Positions 1-7,352 of a stretch of 18,144 nucleotides of DNA are shown one piece after another. Positions within the stretch are counted from its first letter, which is position 1, and each line of letters starts with the position of its first letter. Below the pieces are notes generated by a model. That model was not told the DNA's origin, did not search any database, and saw only the letters and a program-made list of their open reading frames with translations. The DNA comes from Methylococcaceae bacterium NSP1-2 (lineage in GTDB: Bacteria > Pseudomonadota > Gammaproteobacteria > Methylococcales > Methylomonadaceae). A program made the translations under genes and the position numbers. The stretch spans positions 1 through 18,144 of the forward strand of contig NQJH01000003.1 in NCBI GenBank assembly GCA_002256685.1. The letters are read 5' to 3'.

Positions 1-641
1 AAGCCTGCGGTCGCTAACGCGGTTTCACCTGCTTTGGCATCGGTATACGCATCAGGACCTGCCCAATACCAGACCATGTGCGCTATCGGTAAATAAGAGA
101 AGGTAAACCACAGTACGGTGAATAATAATACCGCCGAAAATTTCACCCGCTCAGCAAACGCGCCGATAATTAATGCAGGGGTAATGGTGGCAAACGTGAG
201 CTGAAAGGCAACATAAATATATTCGGGAATATATACGCCTTTACTAAAAGTCGCCGCCATTGAGTCAGGCGTGATACCTTTGAGAAATAGTTTACTAAAA
301 CCACCAAAGAACGCATTACCTTCCGTAAAAGCCAGACTATAGCCATAAACTGCCCACAATATTGCTATCAGTGAGAAAATGACAAAAGTTTGCATCAATA
401 TCGATAGCATGTTTTTGGCGCGTACCATACCACCATAAAACAGAGCTAAACCCGGAATCACCATAAGGATGACTAAGATGGTTGCCATGATGACCCACGC
501 TGTATCGCCTTTATTGACGGTGGGTGTGGCAGCTACTGCGGCTGTAATTGCTGTGGCGGTTTCTGGCGCAGGATCAGCAAATGTGTAATTTGCAAAAACC
601 GATAACAAACACAATACAAAAATGCTTAATAGTGATTTCAT
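1..641 (-). CDS. amt: Ammonium transporter Amt, N-terminal part (3' end outside window)
   Basis: Inner-membrane ammonium channel of the Amt/MEP/Rh family; the first 213 codons are visible and the rest runs off the left edge. The protein opens with a signal peptide-like segment (MKSLLSIFVLCLLSVFA) and then helices with family landmarks: a GDTAWVIMATILVI first helix, PGLALFYGGMVR, TPALIIGAFAERVKF, and PIAHMVWYW. The ATG at 641 has a full GGAGGT Shine-Dalgarno 4 nt upstream. It lies 16 nt after glnK on the same strand, the classic glnK-amt pair in which GlnK plugs the channel when nitrogen is plentiful. Expression probably comes from the sigma-54 promoter ahead of glnK. Family assignment is very secure; transport activity is inferred from the family. 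Confidence 0.96.
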   Translation of the reverse strand, partial: MKSLLSIFVLCLLSVFANYTFADPAPETATAITAAVAATPTVNKGDTAWVIMATILVILMVIPGLALFYGGMVRAKNMLSILMQTFVIFSLIAILWAVYGYSLAFTEGNAFFGGFSKLFLKGITPDSMAATFSKGVYIPEYIYVAFQLTFATITPALIIGAFAERVKFSAVLLFTVLWFTFSYLPIAHMVWYWAGPDAYTDAKAGETALATAG

Positions 642-657
642 GTGACCTCCTGTTAAA

Positions 658-996
658 TTACAGTGCTTCATCGCCAGTTTCTCCGGTACGAATCCGAATA
701 ACTTGCTCTAAGTTAGTAACAAAAATTTTACCGTCACCAATTTTTCCAGTGTTGGCTGCTTTGGCAATCGCTTGTAATGCCAGATCGACTAATAAGTCAG
801 GTACGGCAACTTCAATTTTGGCTTTAGGTAAAAAATCCACCACATACTCAGCACCGCGATACAGCTCAGTGTGACCCTTTTGGCGACCAAAGCCTTTGAC
901 TTCAGTCATGGTAATTCCAGAAACCCCCATGTCTGATAATGCCTCGCGGACATCATCTAATTTAAAAGGTTTAATAATAGCGGTTATTAGTTTCAT
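658..996 (-). CDS. glnK: PII nitrogen regulatory protein GlnK
   Basis: Trimeric PII signal protein that senses 2-oxoglutarate and ATP/ADP and controls Amt and nitrogen regulators. The 112-residue length is exactly that of the family. It starts MKLITAIIKPFKLDDVREAL, and the T-loop YRGAEY places the uridylylated tyrosine at residue 51, as in GlnB/GlnK; the C-terminal part has GKIGDGKIFV and RIRTGE. An upstream in-frame ATG at 1008 would add four residues but has no ribosome site, whereas the ATG at 996 has GAGGC about 6 nt upstream and restores the standard Tyr51 numbering. It lies directly ahead of amt, which supports GlnK over GlnB. A sigma-54 promoter with NtrC-like sites stands just upstream. 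Confidence 0.96.
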   Translation of the reverse strand: MKLITAIIKPFKLDDVREALSDMGVSGITMTEVKGFGRQKGHTELYRGAEYVVDFLPKAKIEVAVPDLLVDLALQAIAKAANTGKIGDGKIFVTNLEQVIRIRTGETGDEAL

Positions 997-1038
997 ACAA
1001 TGCCTCATGCTTGGTTTTAAAGACTCAATAGCCTTTAA

Positions 1039-1053
1039 GCATAGAGCGTGCCA
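1039..1053 (-). promoter_or_regulatory. Sigma-54 (RpoN) promoter of glnK-amt
   Basis: Read on the minus strand, the sequence is TGGCACGCTCTATGC. This matches the TGGCAC-N5-TTGC consensus with one mismatch, keeping GG at -24 and GC at -12 with correct spacing. The start site would fall near 1027, leaving a leader of about 30 nt before glnK. Location ahead of a glnK-amt pair is where NtrC-dependent sigma-54 promoters are expected. Confidence 0.85.
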
Positions 1054-1109
1054 AGCCTAGTGTTACCGTGTGTTCCTTAGAAATAACTCATTATTTTGAA
1101 CGCTATTAC

Positions 1110-1175
1110 GCGCTATAGTGGTTCGCTGGATTTTTTACGCCCTTAAATGGTGCACTATGCACGCTATATTGTGCA
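1110..1175 (-). promoter_or_regulatory. Probable NtrC enhancer sites upstream of the glnK promoter
   Basis: Two elements resemble the NtrC box GCACTATATTGGTGCA. The one at 1110-1125 (GCGCTATAGTGGTTCG) matches 12 of 16 positions. A second, at 1151-1175, has a TGCAC repeat followed by the dyad TGCAC-N8-GTGCA, one base longer between half sites than usual. They lie about 80-150 bp upstream of the predicted start site, the distance at which NtrC acts on sigma-54 polymerase. The pattern match is by eye. Confidence 0.5.
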
Positions 1176-1314
1176 AATCGTGGGCGTTAGTAATGAATTT
1201 ATTAAAAAGTGAGGTAATGCTAAAAATCAAAGTGATAGAGACAACGGTAGTGATAGTGTGAAGGAATTAAATTTAATTCAGTCACTTTTATTTTCACTAA
1301 TTCTAGGCTTTTGT

Positions 1315-3006
1315 TTATGTTTCACTATCAAAAAATTGTGTTTGGTTTTTGCCTTTTTGTTTTGCTTGATACATAGCTTGATCAGCATGGCGAATTAAAC
1401 CATCACTGTTGGACGGATCAAGCGGATAGATAGTAACGCCAATACTAGGACTCACTTTAAGCACCTTGTCATCAATAATGATAGGTTCGTTAATTAAGGC
1501 ACAAATGCGTTCTAGTGGTTTATTTATATCTTCTTTTTTTTCTATTTCCAACAAAATAACAAACTCATCGCCACCTAATCTAGCGACAGTATCGGGTTCG
1601 CGGATACTAGCAATGAAACGTTTTGCTATATCGATGAGTAGATAATCGCCCATTTCATGACCAAAATCATCGTTAATGGCTTTAAATCCATCCAAATCAA
1701 TAAATAGTACCGCTAGCATAGTTGAGTTTCGATGGCTTCTAGCAATCGATTGTGTTAAATGTTCATCTAATAATTCGCGATTAGGCAATTTTGTTAGTGT
1801 GTCATGGTGAGCTTGCCATGCAAAATGTTGGGTTCTTTCAGCGACTTTTTGTTCCAATTCTCGGTTAAGTGCTTGTAAATCTTGATTGATTTTATTTTTT
1901 TCTAGCCACATTTTTTCTAGGTTATCGCACATATCGTTAAAGGATGTAGCGAGTTTTCCTATTTCATTATTGCCATAACTGTCCATTCGTTTGGATAAAT
2001 CTAAGGTATTGGCGATTTCTGAGGCTATTTCAGTCAAGGTTTGAATGGGCTTACTTAAATATTGGCTAAGCAGGTAGATAATGAAAAAAGCAATACAGGC
2101 AATAATGCTACCGAGTTCCAGAATATCGATGACTATGCTTTTGATAGGTGCATAAATTTGGTGAGACTCTACTAATGAAACCCATTGCCAAACATTGGTT
2201 AACGGGGTAGCGGTATTGTTTGGCAAGATTTCGATAAAAAAGTCTTGCTGGTTAATAGTCCCCTCATAATATGCGTCATCTGGTGTTTCAGTGTATCGAG
2301 TTAGCCAACTAGAAGACCATGACTTTTTGTCTGTGCTATTAAGCATTTTAATACTGTTTATCAATGGCAGGTACTGATCCTGATGAACAGTAACGCCTGC
2401 CTGATTAAATAACATCAAATGTCTCGATGTCGGCATATTGGCTAAAAATTCGGTAATGTCTTGCCAAGGATAAGTAATAATGAGATAGCCGATAATTTGT
2501 CGGTCATTAAAACTGGCTTTAACAGGCTGCCAAAAAGCGATAATAGAACTGCCATCAACAGGACTCACATGTTTGTTTATAAATGGCTCGCTGGTTTGAG
2601 TTTGTGTGTACCAAACGTTTACATTCAAGTTTTTTGCGATAGGATGATCTGCTGCTACCAACACACCTTTGTTGGACAACGCATAAACATGACCTTTCAG
2701 TTGATATTGTTGTTTGAGTGTTTCAAGTCTGCGCATAAGCTGTTGATCGGCATCATCAGTCAGCAAATTATCCATAACGCTTAATGTAGACCATGCTTTG
2801 ACATTAGTGAGGGTCTGGAATAGCTCTAACTCTAGTTGATGACGATCATTCAATATTTCCTGATGTAATTTGGAAATGGTGCAATGTACTTGATTAGTGG
2901 ATATTTTGATAAATAACACAGAAAAAATTGCTGTAAACAGTAACAGAAAAATCGCGCTGTAACTCCAAAGCAAACGGTAAAATATTGAAGTAAATTTAGG
3001 TTTCAT
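1315..3006 (-). CDS. Membrane-bound GGDEF diguanylate cyclase with periplasmic sensor domain
   Basis: Likely makes cyclic di-GMP from two GTP. The 563-residue product starts MKPKFTSIFYRLLW at 3006, with GGA about 8 nt upstream; a TTG start at 3060 lacks such a site. Domains in order: transmembrane helix (about 13-35), a periplasmic dCache-like sensory region (about 36-290), a second helix (about 300-325, SIIACIAFFIIYLLSQYL), a HAMP linker and coiled coil (about 325-400), then the GGDEF domain (about 400-563). The active-site motif GGDEF is intact near residue 478, preceded by REPD with a 5-residue spacer, the classic RxxD inhibitory site, so product inhibition is expected. There is no EAL domain. 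The ligand is unknown. It follows the catalase gene by 106 nt and may have its own promoter. Confidence 0.93.
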   Translation of the reverse strand: MKPKFTSIFYRLLWSYSAIFLLLFTAIFSVLFIKISTNQVHCTISKLHQEILNDRHQLELELFQTLTNVKAWSTLSVMDNLLTDDADQQLMRRLETLKQQYQLKGHVYALSNKGVLVAADHPIAKNLNVNVWYTQTQTSEPFINKHVSPVDGSSIIAFWQPVKASFNDRQIIGYLIITYPWQDITEFLANMPTSRHLMLFNQAGVTVHQDQYLPLINSIKMLNSTDKKSWSSSWLTRYTETPDDAYYEGTINQQDFFIEILPNNTATPLTNVWQWVSLVESHQIYAPIKSIVIDILELGSIIACIAFFIIYLLSQYLSKPIQTLTEIASEIANTLDLSKRMDSYGNNEIGKLATSFNDMCDNLEKMWLEKNKINQDLQALNRELEQKVAERTQHFAWQAHHDTLTKLPNRELLDEHLTQSIARSHRNSTMLAVLFIDLDGFKAINDDFGHEMGDYLLIDIAKRFIASIREPDTVARLGGDEFVILLEIEKKEDINKPLERICALINEPIIIDDKVLKVSPSIGVTIYPLDPSNSDGLIRHADQAMYQAKQKGKNQTQFFDSET

Positions 3007-3112
3007 GTTAATTCCGTTAGCACGTTTATAGGTGAGCTGGCGCGAATTTGTTCGTGCCAACCTTTAAACCTTTTTACTGGAAATACCTACGCTACGCGAT
3101 TCTTATACGGTC

Positions 3113-4552
3113 TTATTTAATATTCAAAGCATCTGCGATACCTTTACCATAAGCAGGGTCAGCTTTCAGGCAGTGGTCAATGTGCCGAAGCTGAATCTCA
3201 CGAGGTACATCGGCAATAGAACGCGCGGTGTTCTCGAATAACGCCTGTTGTTGTGCGGGAGTCATCAAGCGAAACAGTGCGGCGGGTTGAGAGTAATAAT
3301 CGGTGTCTTCGCGGTGATTCCAATGATCCGCTGCACCGTCAAGACTCAGTGGCGGTTCGGAAAAATCGGGTTGCTCTTGCCATTCACCTTCGCTATTCGG
3401 TTCATAACCTAGGGTACTGCCAAAATTACCGTCTACACGCATCGCACCATCTCGATGATAGTTATGCACTGGGCAACGCGGGGTATTGACGGGAATCTGC
3501 TGGTGATTAACGCCTAAACGATAACGTTGGGCATCGCCGTAAGAAAATAAGCGACCTTGTAACATTTTATCGGGAGAAAAGCCGATACCGGGCACCACGC
3601 TGGCAGGGTTAAAAGCGGCTTGTTCTACTTCTGCGAAATAATTTTCAGGATTGCGGTTTAATTCCAGCACGCCGACTTCGATGAGCGGAAAATCCTTGTG
3701 TGGCCATATCTTAGTTAAATCAAACGGATTGTAGGGCAGTTTGGCAGCGTCAGCTTCTGGCATGACCTGTACTTTAAATATCCACTTCGGAAAATCACCT
3801 TTTTCGATGCTTTCATACAAGTCGCGTTGATGGCTTTCTCTATCCTTGCCAATAATCGCTTCAGCTTCGGCATCAGTCAGATTTTTAATACCTTGTTGCG
3901 TTTCGAAGTGAAACTTGACCCAGTGGCGTTCATTGTTGGCATTGATAAAACTAAAGGTATGACTACCAAAACCGTGCATGTGGCGGTAAGTCGCAGAAAT
4001 GCCGCGATCACTCATGAGAATGGTGATTTGATGTAAGGCTTCTGGCAGTAAAGTCCAGAAATCCCAGTTGTTTTTCGCGTTGTGTAGATTAGTGCGCGGA
4101 TCGCGTTTCACTACATGGTTTAGATCAGGAAATTTCAACGGATCACGCAGGAAAAATACGGGGGTATTAATACCGACCAAATCCCAGTTACCTTCCTCGG
4201 TGTAAAATTTCAGCGCGAAACCGCGAATATCACGTTCGGCATCCGCTGCACCGCGCTCACCTGCAACCGTAGAGAAGCGAGCAAACAGTTCGGTTTTTTT
4301 GCCAATCTCGGAAAATAGTTTAGCGCGGGTGTATTGCGTGATGTCATGGGTCACTGTAAACGTGCCATAAGCCCCAGAACCTTTGGCGTGCATACGCCGT
4401 TCAGGAATAACCTCACGGTCAAAGTGACTCATCTTCTCCATAAACCAGACATCTTGTAGCAATTGTGGTCCGCGTGGACCAGCGGTCAATACGTTCTGAT
4501 TGTCGGCGACTGGACAGCCAGCGTTGGTAGTCAGTTTTTTCTCGTCAGACAT
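3113..4552 (-). CDS. Small-subunit haem catalase (clade 3)
   Basis: Monofunctional catalase that converts hydrogen peroxide to water and oxygen; cytoplasmic, since no signal peptide is seen. At 479 residues it is a typical small-subunit enzyme. Key residues are visible: catalytic His55 in RRMHAKGSGAYG, Asn129 in GINTPVFFLRDP, and the proximal haem ligand Tyr338 in GRLFSYGDAQRYRLG. The ATG at 4552 (MSDEKKLTTNAGCPV) has AGGA 9 nt upstream and fits family N-termini; an in-frame ATG at 4591 would add 13 unmatched residues and would abut the preceding gene. It lies 38 nt behind a haloperoxidase-type hydrolase on the same strand and probably shares its transcript. The subtype name (katA or another) cannot be fixed from sequence alone. 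Confidence 0.97.
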   Translation of the reverse strand: MSDEKKLTTNAGCPVADNQNVLTAGPRGPQLLQDVWFMEKMSHFDREVIPERRMHAKGSGAYGTFTVTHDITQYTRAKLFSEIGKKTELFARFSTVAGERGAADAERDIRGFALKFYTEEGNWDLVGINTPVFFLRDPLKFPDLNHVVKRDPRTNLHNAKNNWDFWTLLPEALHQITILMSDRGISATYRHMHGFGSHTFSFINANNERHWVKFHFETQQGIKNLTDAEAEAIIGKDRESHQRDLYESIEKGDFPKWIFKVQVMPEADAAKLPYNPFDLTKIWPHKDFPLIEVGVLELNRNPENYFAEVEQAAFNPASVVPGIGFSPDKMLQGRLFSYGDAQRYRLGVNHQQIPVNTPRCPVHNYHRDGAMRVDGNFGSTLGYEPNSEGEWQEQPDFSEPPLSLDGAADHWNHREDTDYYSQPAALFRLMTPAQQQALFENTARSIADVPREIQLRHIDHCLKADPAYGKGIADALNIK

Positions 4553-4590
4553 GGGGTATATTCCTTTTCCGTTATAAATACAGATCGACA

Positions 4591-5412
4591 TTAGGTATTG
4601 AGAAAAGTGAGCAAATCCGCATTGAGCTGGTCTTTGTGGGTATCAGCAAGACCGTGTGCGCCACCTGCGTAAATTTTCAGCGTTGCATTCTTGATGTACT
4701 TTGCTGACGCATGAGCCGATGTGTCAATCGGTACAATTTGATCGTCGTCGCCATGAATGATTAACGTGGGTACGTCGAACTTTTGCAGGTCTTTGGTGAA
4801 GTCTGTCTCAGAAAATGCTTTGATACAGTCAAGCTGGTTCTTCAAACCGCCCTGCATACCCTGCAACCAGAACGCATCACGAACACCTTGGCTAACTGTC
4901 ACGCCCTTTCTATTAGTCCCGTAAAACGGTGTGGTGAGGTCTTTGAAAAACTGTGACCGGTCGGCGGTGACATCTGCGCGAATCTCATCGAATTTCTCAA
5001 TCGGCAGACCATTGAAATTAACATTCGTTTTCAGCATTAACGGCGTGACCGAACCCATTAGCACAATTTTTTCAACGTGTTTGTTACCGTGGCGACCCAT
5101 ATAGCGGGCGACTTCACCGCCACCAGTCGAGTGACCGACTAGCGTAATTTTTTTTAGGTCTAGCGTTTTGATGAGCTCCGACAGATCATCAGCGTAGGTG
5201 TCCATGTCGTTGCCTTCATAAGGCTGACTTGAACGCCCATGACCACGACGATCATGAGCAATACAGCGATAGCCGTTGGCAGCCAAATAAACCATTTGGT
5301 TTTCCCACGCATCGGCATTGAGTGGCCAGCCATGACTAAAAACCACTGGGTGTCCTGAACCCCAGTCCTTATAGTAGATTACTGTGCCGTCTTTGGTGGT
5401 TATTGTACTCAT
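4591..5412 (-). CDS. Alpha/beta hydrolase, cofactor-free chloroperoxidase/haloperoxidase type
   Basis: A 273-residue single-domain alpha/beta hydrolase close to the non-haem chloroperoxidase/arylesterase group. The catalytic triad is visible: Ser95 in the nucleophile elbow GHSTGGGE, Asp224 in HGDDDQIVP, and His253 in GGAHGL. The oxyanion segment SHGWPL and the DRRGHGRS strand are typical. There is no signal peptide. The ATG at 5412 is preceded by AAGGA. It lies between an EncFtn-like ferroxidase gene (22 nt upstream) and catalase (38 nt downstream), which suggests an operon. Members can form peracids from peroxide and acetate in vitro, but the real function is often ester or lactone hydrolysis, so the substrate is not known. 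The family call is strong. Confidence 0.92.
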   Translation of the reverse strand: MSTITTKDGTVIYYKDWGSGHPVVFSHGWPLNADAWENQMVYLAANGYRCIAHDRRGHGRSSQPYEGNDMDTYADDLSELIKTLDLKKITLVGHSTGGGEVARYMGRHGNKHVEKIVLMGSVTPLMLKTNVNFNGLPIEKFDEIRADVTADRSQFFKDLTTPFYGTNRKGVTVSQGVRDAFWLQGMQGGLKNQLDCIKAFSETDFTKDLQKFDVPTLIIHGDDDQIVPIDTSAHASAKYIKNATLKIYAGGAHGLADTHKDQLNADLLTFLNT

Positions 5413-5434
5413 GGGATTTCCTTGGATAGTTGAG

Positions 5435-5740
5435 TTAAATTGTCTTCGGTATCTTATTGATGATCAATGGTTTTTCTGTAAATAAGTATTTTTTGAGTTG
5501 CTCAGAAAAACCAGAATCTTTGCGTCGAATCCACTCCAGCACCATAGCGGCGTGTTCCTTTTCCTCTTCTCTATTATGCTCAAGAATGGCTTTGAGTTCG
5601 GCGTTCTTGGATACATCAGCACGTTGGTTGTACCAATCAATCGCTTCTAACTCTTCCATTAGAGACACAATTGCGCGGTGCATGTCACGCGTTTCATTGG
5701 ATAGTTCGTCTATAGGTTCGTGATAACCGACACTGGACAT
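5435..5740 (-). CDS. Encapsulated-ferritin-like (EncFtn) ferroxidase, without obvious shell-targeting tail
   Basis: A 101-residue ferritin-like protein that closely resembles the EncFtn domain, which oxidises ferrous iron inside encapsulin nanocompartments. Landmarks are HRAIVSLMEELEAIDWYNQR, then NREEEKEHAAMVLEW and YLFTEKP. By analogy with the Rhodospirillum rubrum protein, the dimer-interface ferroxidase ligands would be Glu30, Glu60 and His63, all present. EncFtn cargo normally carries a C-terminal encapsulation peptide or is fused to the shell; here the protein stops at LIINKIPKTI soon after the core, and no encapsulin gene lies in the window. The start has AGGAG 6 nt upstream. It leads the hydrolase-catalase group. 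The EncFtn family match is made from memory of the sequence; storage function is inferred. Confidence 0.85.
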   Translation of the reverse strand: MSSVGYHEPIDELSNETRDMHRAIVSLMEELEAIDWYNQRADVSKNAELKAILEHNREEEKEHAAMVLEWIRRKDSGFSEQLKKYLFTEKPLIINKIPKTI

Positions 5741-5769
5741 TTCTTTCTCCTAAGGAGTGGTAAATTTTT

Positions 5770-5854
5770 TACCGGAAACTGTTGATAAGAAACAGTCGGC
5801 GCGGGAGGCTTTGTGAATGCTAATGTACATCGCCACTCACAAAGTCCACCGGTA
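5770..5854 (-). promoter_or_regulatory. Branched inverted-repeat structure upstream of the EncFtn gene
   Basis: Three nested complementary pairs are visible. An outer TACCGG/CCGGTA pair (5770-5775 and 5849-5854) encloses two hairpins: ACTGTT/AACAGT (about 5779-5797) and CTTTGTGA/TCACAAAG (5809-5816 and 5837-5844). The layout would fold as a three-way junction. It ends 29 nt before the EncFtn start, and the Shine-Dalgarno itself lies in a short palindrome (CTCCTAAGGAG, 5747-5757). It could be a cis-regulatory leader or the end of the upstream transcript. No known riboswitch was recognised. Confidence 0.4.
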
Positions 5855-5862
5855 TTGTATTG

Positions 5863-6384
5863 CTAATGACTTACGCTAGTTTCACCCGTGGATGAAATAT
5901 CTTCTGCATGAGCATCTTCAAAAATTTCTTTCACTTGCGAAAGTGCTTCTGAGCTGTCCGTATGCACGGAAATCAATGCACTTCCACCAATAATCTTGCC
6001 TTCATAACGTTTGGCTTCATATTCTGGAATACCCAGACCGACAAGACCGCCCATCAAACCACCCGTAGCCGCGCCGACTGCCGCGCCGCTTAATGCGCCC
6101 ATAATGGGACCTGCGGCGATGAATGGACCAACACCTGGAATAGCTATGCTGCCGATACCTGCCAACAATCCAATTACTGCACCCAGGCTGATGCCCGCAA
6201 CGCCACCGATAGCCGCGCCTTCAGGGGCTTTAGTATGCTTTTCGTGGGCAAAGTCTTTAGTGCCTGATTTGTCGGGTAACAAGACAGAAATATCATTATT
6301 CGAGAAGCCCGCGAGTTTTAATCGATCTACAATAATTTCTGCTTGATCGATATTTTTGGCGATACAAAAAACTGCTTTTTTCAT
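5863..6384 (-). CDS. Glycine-zipper membrane protein with YflT-like stress-protein N-domain
   Basis: A 173-residue protein. The N-terminal part (about 1-40, MKKAVFCIAKNIDQAEIIVD then GFSNNDISVLLPD) looks like the small alpha/beta domain of YflT/general-stress-17M proteins, which pair a residue-manipulation fold with a glycine-rich membrane segment. Residues about 57-120 are a run of Gly and Ala with GxxxG spacing, consistent with two packed membrane helices. The C-terminal part (KIIGGSALISVHTD then an acidic tail) resembles a second small domain. The start has AGGAGA upstream. It follows the BON-domain gene by 19 nt, so the two are probably cotranscribed. Such pairs are common in general stress loci. 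Exact role is unknown; the family call is moderate. Confidence 0.65.
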   Translation of the reverse strand: MKKAVFCIAKNIDQAEIIVDRLKLAGFSNNDISVLLPDKSGTKDFAHEKHTKAPEGAAIGGVAGISLGAVIGLLAGIGSIAIPGVGPFIAAGPIMGALSGAAVGAATGGLMGGLVGLGIPEYEAKRYEGKIIGGSALISVHTDSSEALSQVKEIFEDAHAEDISSTGETSVSH

Positions 6385-6403
6385 GACCTATCTCCTGTGC
6401 CGA

Positions 6404-6796
6404 TTAAGGCGTTTTGATTTCGAGTTGATTATCTACTTGCTTCACGCCCTTTGTTTTTTTGGCGATGGCTTGTAGCTTATTTTTTTCTGCCGAATTTTCG
6501 ACGGGGCCACGCAGAGTGACTACACCATCAATGGTAATAATCTTGACGTTATGCGCGTCGAGTGACAGCGATTTTTTTCTGACAATAGCACGGCGAATAG
6601 CGGCTGTAATTTTGCGATCAGCGGGCGTTTCCTTTTGATCTTCTGGTGTAAGTGTGGTGTTGTCACTGTCGCGAACGTTGCGCTCTGTATTTTCAGGAGC
6701 GGGGTTTGGAGCAGCGGATTCGGCATAGACGCTGAAGTTTGTTAGCATCAACCCCGCCATTAAAGTAACTATGAATAAGCCAGACTTTTTGGGCAT
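6404..6796 (-). CDS. Secreted BON-domain protein
   Basis: A 130-residue exported protein. The signal peptide is MPKKSGLFIVTLMAGLMLTN with likely cleavage after VYA (about residue 26), then a Pro/Asn/Asp-rich linker, then one BON domain (about 60-130: TAAIRRAIVRKKSLSLDAHN and ITIDGVVTLRGPVENSAEKN). BON domains are thought to contact membranes or lipids, as in OsmY and Kbp. The chosen ATG at 6796 has a perfect AAGGAG 6 nt upstream. A second in-frame ATG at 6871 also has AAGGAG and would add 25 residues ahead of the signal peptide; which one is used is open. The next gene on the strand, 19 nt away, encodes the glycine-zipper protein. Envelope stress role is inferred. Confidence 0.82.
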   Translation of the reverse strand: MPKKSGLFIVTLMAGLMLTNFSVYAESAAPNPAPENTERNVRDSDNTTLTPEDQKETPADRKITAAIRRAIVRKKSLSLDAHNVKIITIDGVVTLRGPVENSAEKNKLQAIAKKTKGVKQVDNQLEIKTP

Positions 6797-6958
6797 TTTG
6801 AACTCCTTAAAATTAAAGTTTTTTGAACATGTTTTTGTAACTGATTCAACGACGTTATTTATGATTTTCATAATGGTCTCCTTTGCTAGTGCGTTGACAA
6901 TAAGCTTATTGGTTAAATCGACTTTGGTCGGTACGTTGTCGCACATAATCTGGAACGC

Positions 6959-7312
6959 CTAGTTGTGTTGAACGCCTGCCATTTGCCGACAACTTACGGC
7001 ACATTCTCGACATGCCACGACGCATTCATCCATACCACCAACTTTCTCGCAATCTGCTGCACATGCTTCGCAGATTTCGGCACAGAGCTGGCAAAGACGA
7101 CGATGAAAACTAGAGTTGCTGAGCTGAAAATTAGCTGAGGTCTGACATATCTCGGCGCAACTCATCATGAGACGAAAGTGTTCTGCTTCAACGTGCTTGC
7201 CGCCCGTTTCAAGACAGTGGTTCATTGCGGTTTGTAAACAAACCTGATGGCAATGGCTACAGGCTTGTATGCAGTCTTGCATGGCGTGTTCAGTATGGGT
7301 TGAGTGATTCAT
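6959..7312 (-). CDS. Csp-type four-helix-bundle copper storage protein, 16 Cys
   Basis: A 117-residue Cys-rich helical protein of the copper-storage (Csp/DUF326) family, which lines the core of a four-helix bundle with Cys thiolates that bind many Cu(I) ions. Sixteen Cys are present, mostly in CxxxC and CxxC spacing (for example DCIQACSHCHQVC near residues 13-25, CQLCAEICEACAADC at 74-88, and CVVACRECAVSC at 97-108). No signal peptide is seen, so it is probably the cytosolic Csp3-like type. The start has AGGAGA upstream. It follows a paralogue by 40 nt on the same strand, a tandem duplication. Copper binding is inferred from the family; nickel or zinc binding cannot be excluded. Confidence 0.88.
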   Translation of the reverse strand: MNHSTHTEHAMQDCIQACSHCHQVCLQTAMNHCLETGGKHVEAEHFRLMMSCAEICQTSANFQLSNSSFHRRLCQLCAEICEACAADCEKVGGMDECVVACRECAVSCRQMAGVQHN

Positions 7313-7352
7313 GGTATTCTCCTAAAAAGGCTAAAGAGGATGTGTTGTATGC

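Larger units (their letters stand above)
997..1314. other. Intergenic region between glnK and the diguanylate cyclase gene
   Basis: No gene is seen. The left half holds the glnK promoter and enhancer sites. The right half is AT-rich and carries a perfect 16-bp palindrome GAATTAAATTTAATTC (1264-1279) flanked by GTGA and TCAC. On the plus strand it is followed by TTTTATTTT, so it could terminate rightward transcription, although no plus-strand gene precedes it. No clear terminator with a T-run is seen for the leftward cyclase transcript. Confidence 0.6.

Noticed and set aside
548..874. Plus-strand open frame spanning amt and glnK starts
   Set aside because: Antisense to two clearly conserved genes and crosses their junction; no family resemblance.
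3045..3059. TGGCAC on the minus strand upstream of the diguanylate cyclase, like a sigma-54 -24 box
   Set aside because: The bases at the -12 position read AATT instead of TTGC, so the invariant GC is absent at the required spacing.
3007..3060. TTG start extending the diguanylate cyclase by 18 residues
   Set aside because: No ribosome site; the ATG at 3006 has one and leads directly into a basic residue and transmembrane helix.
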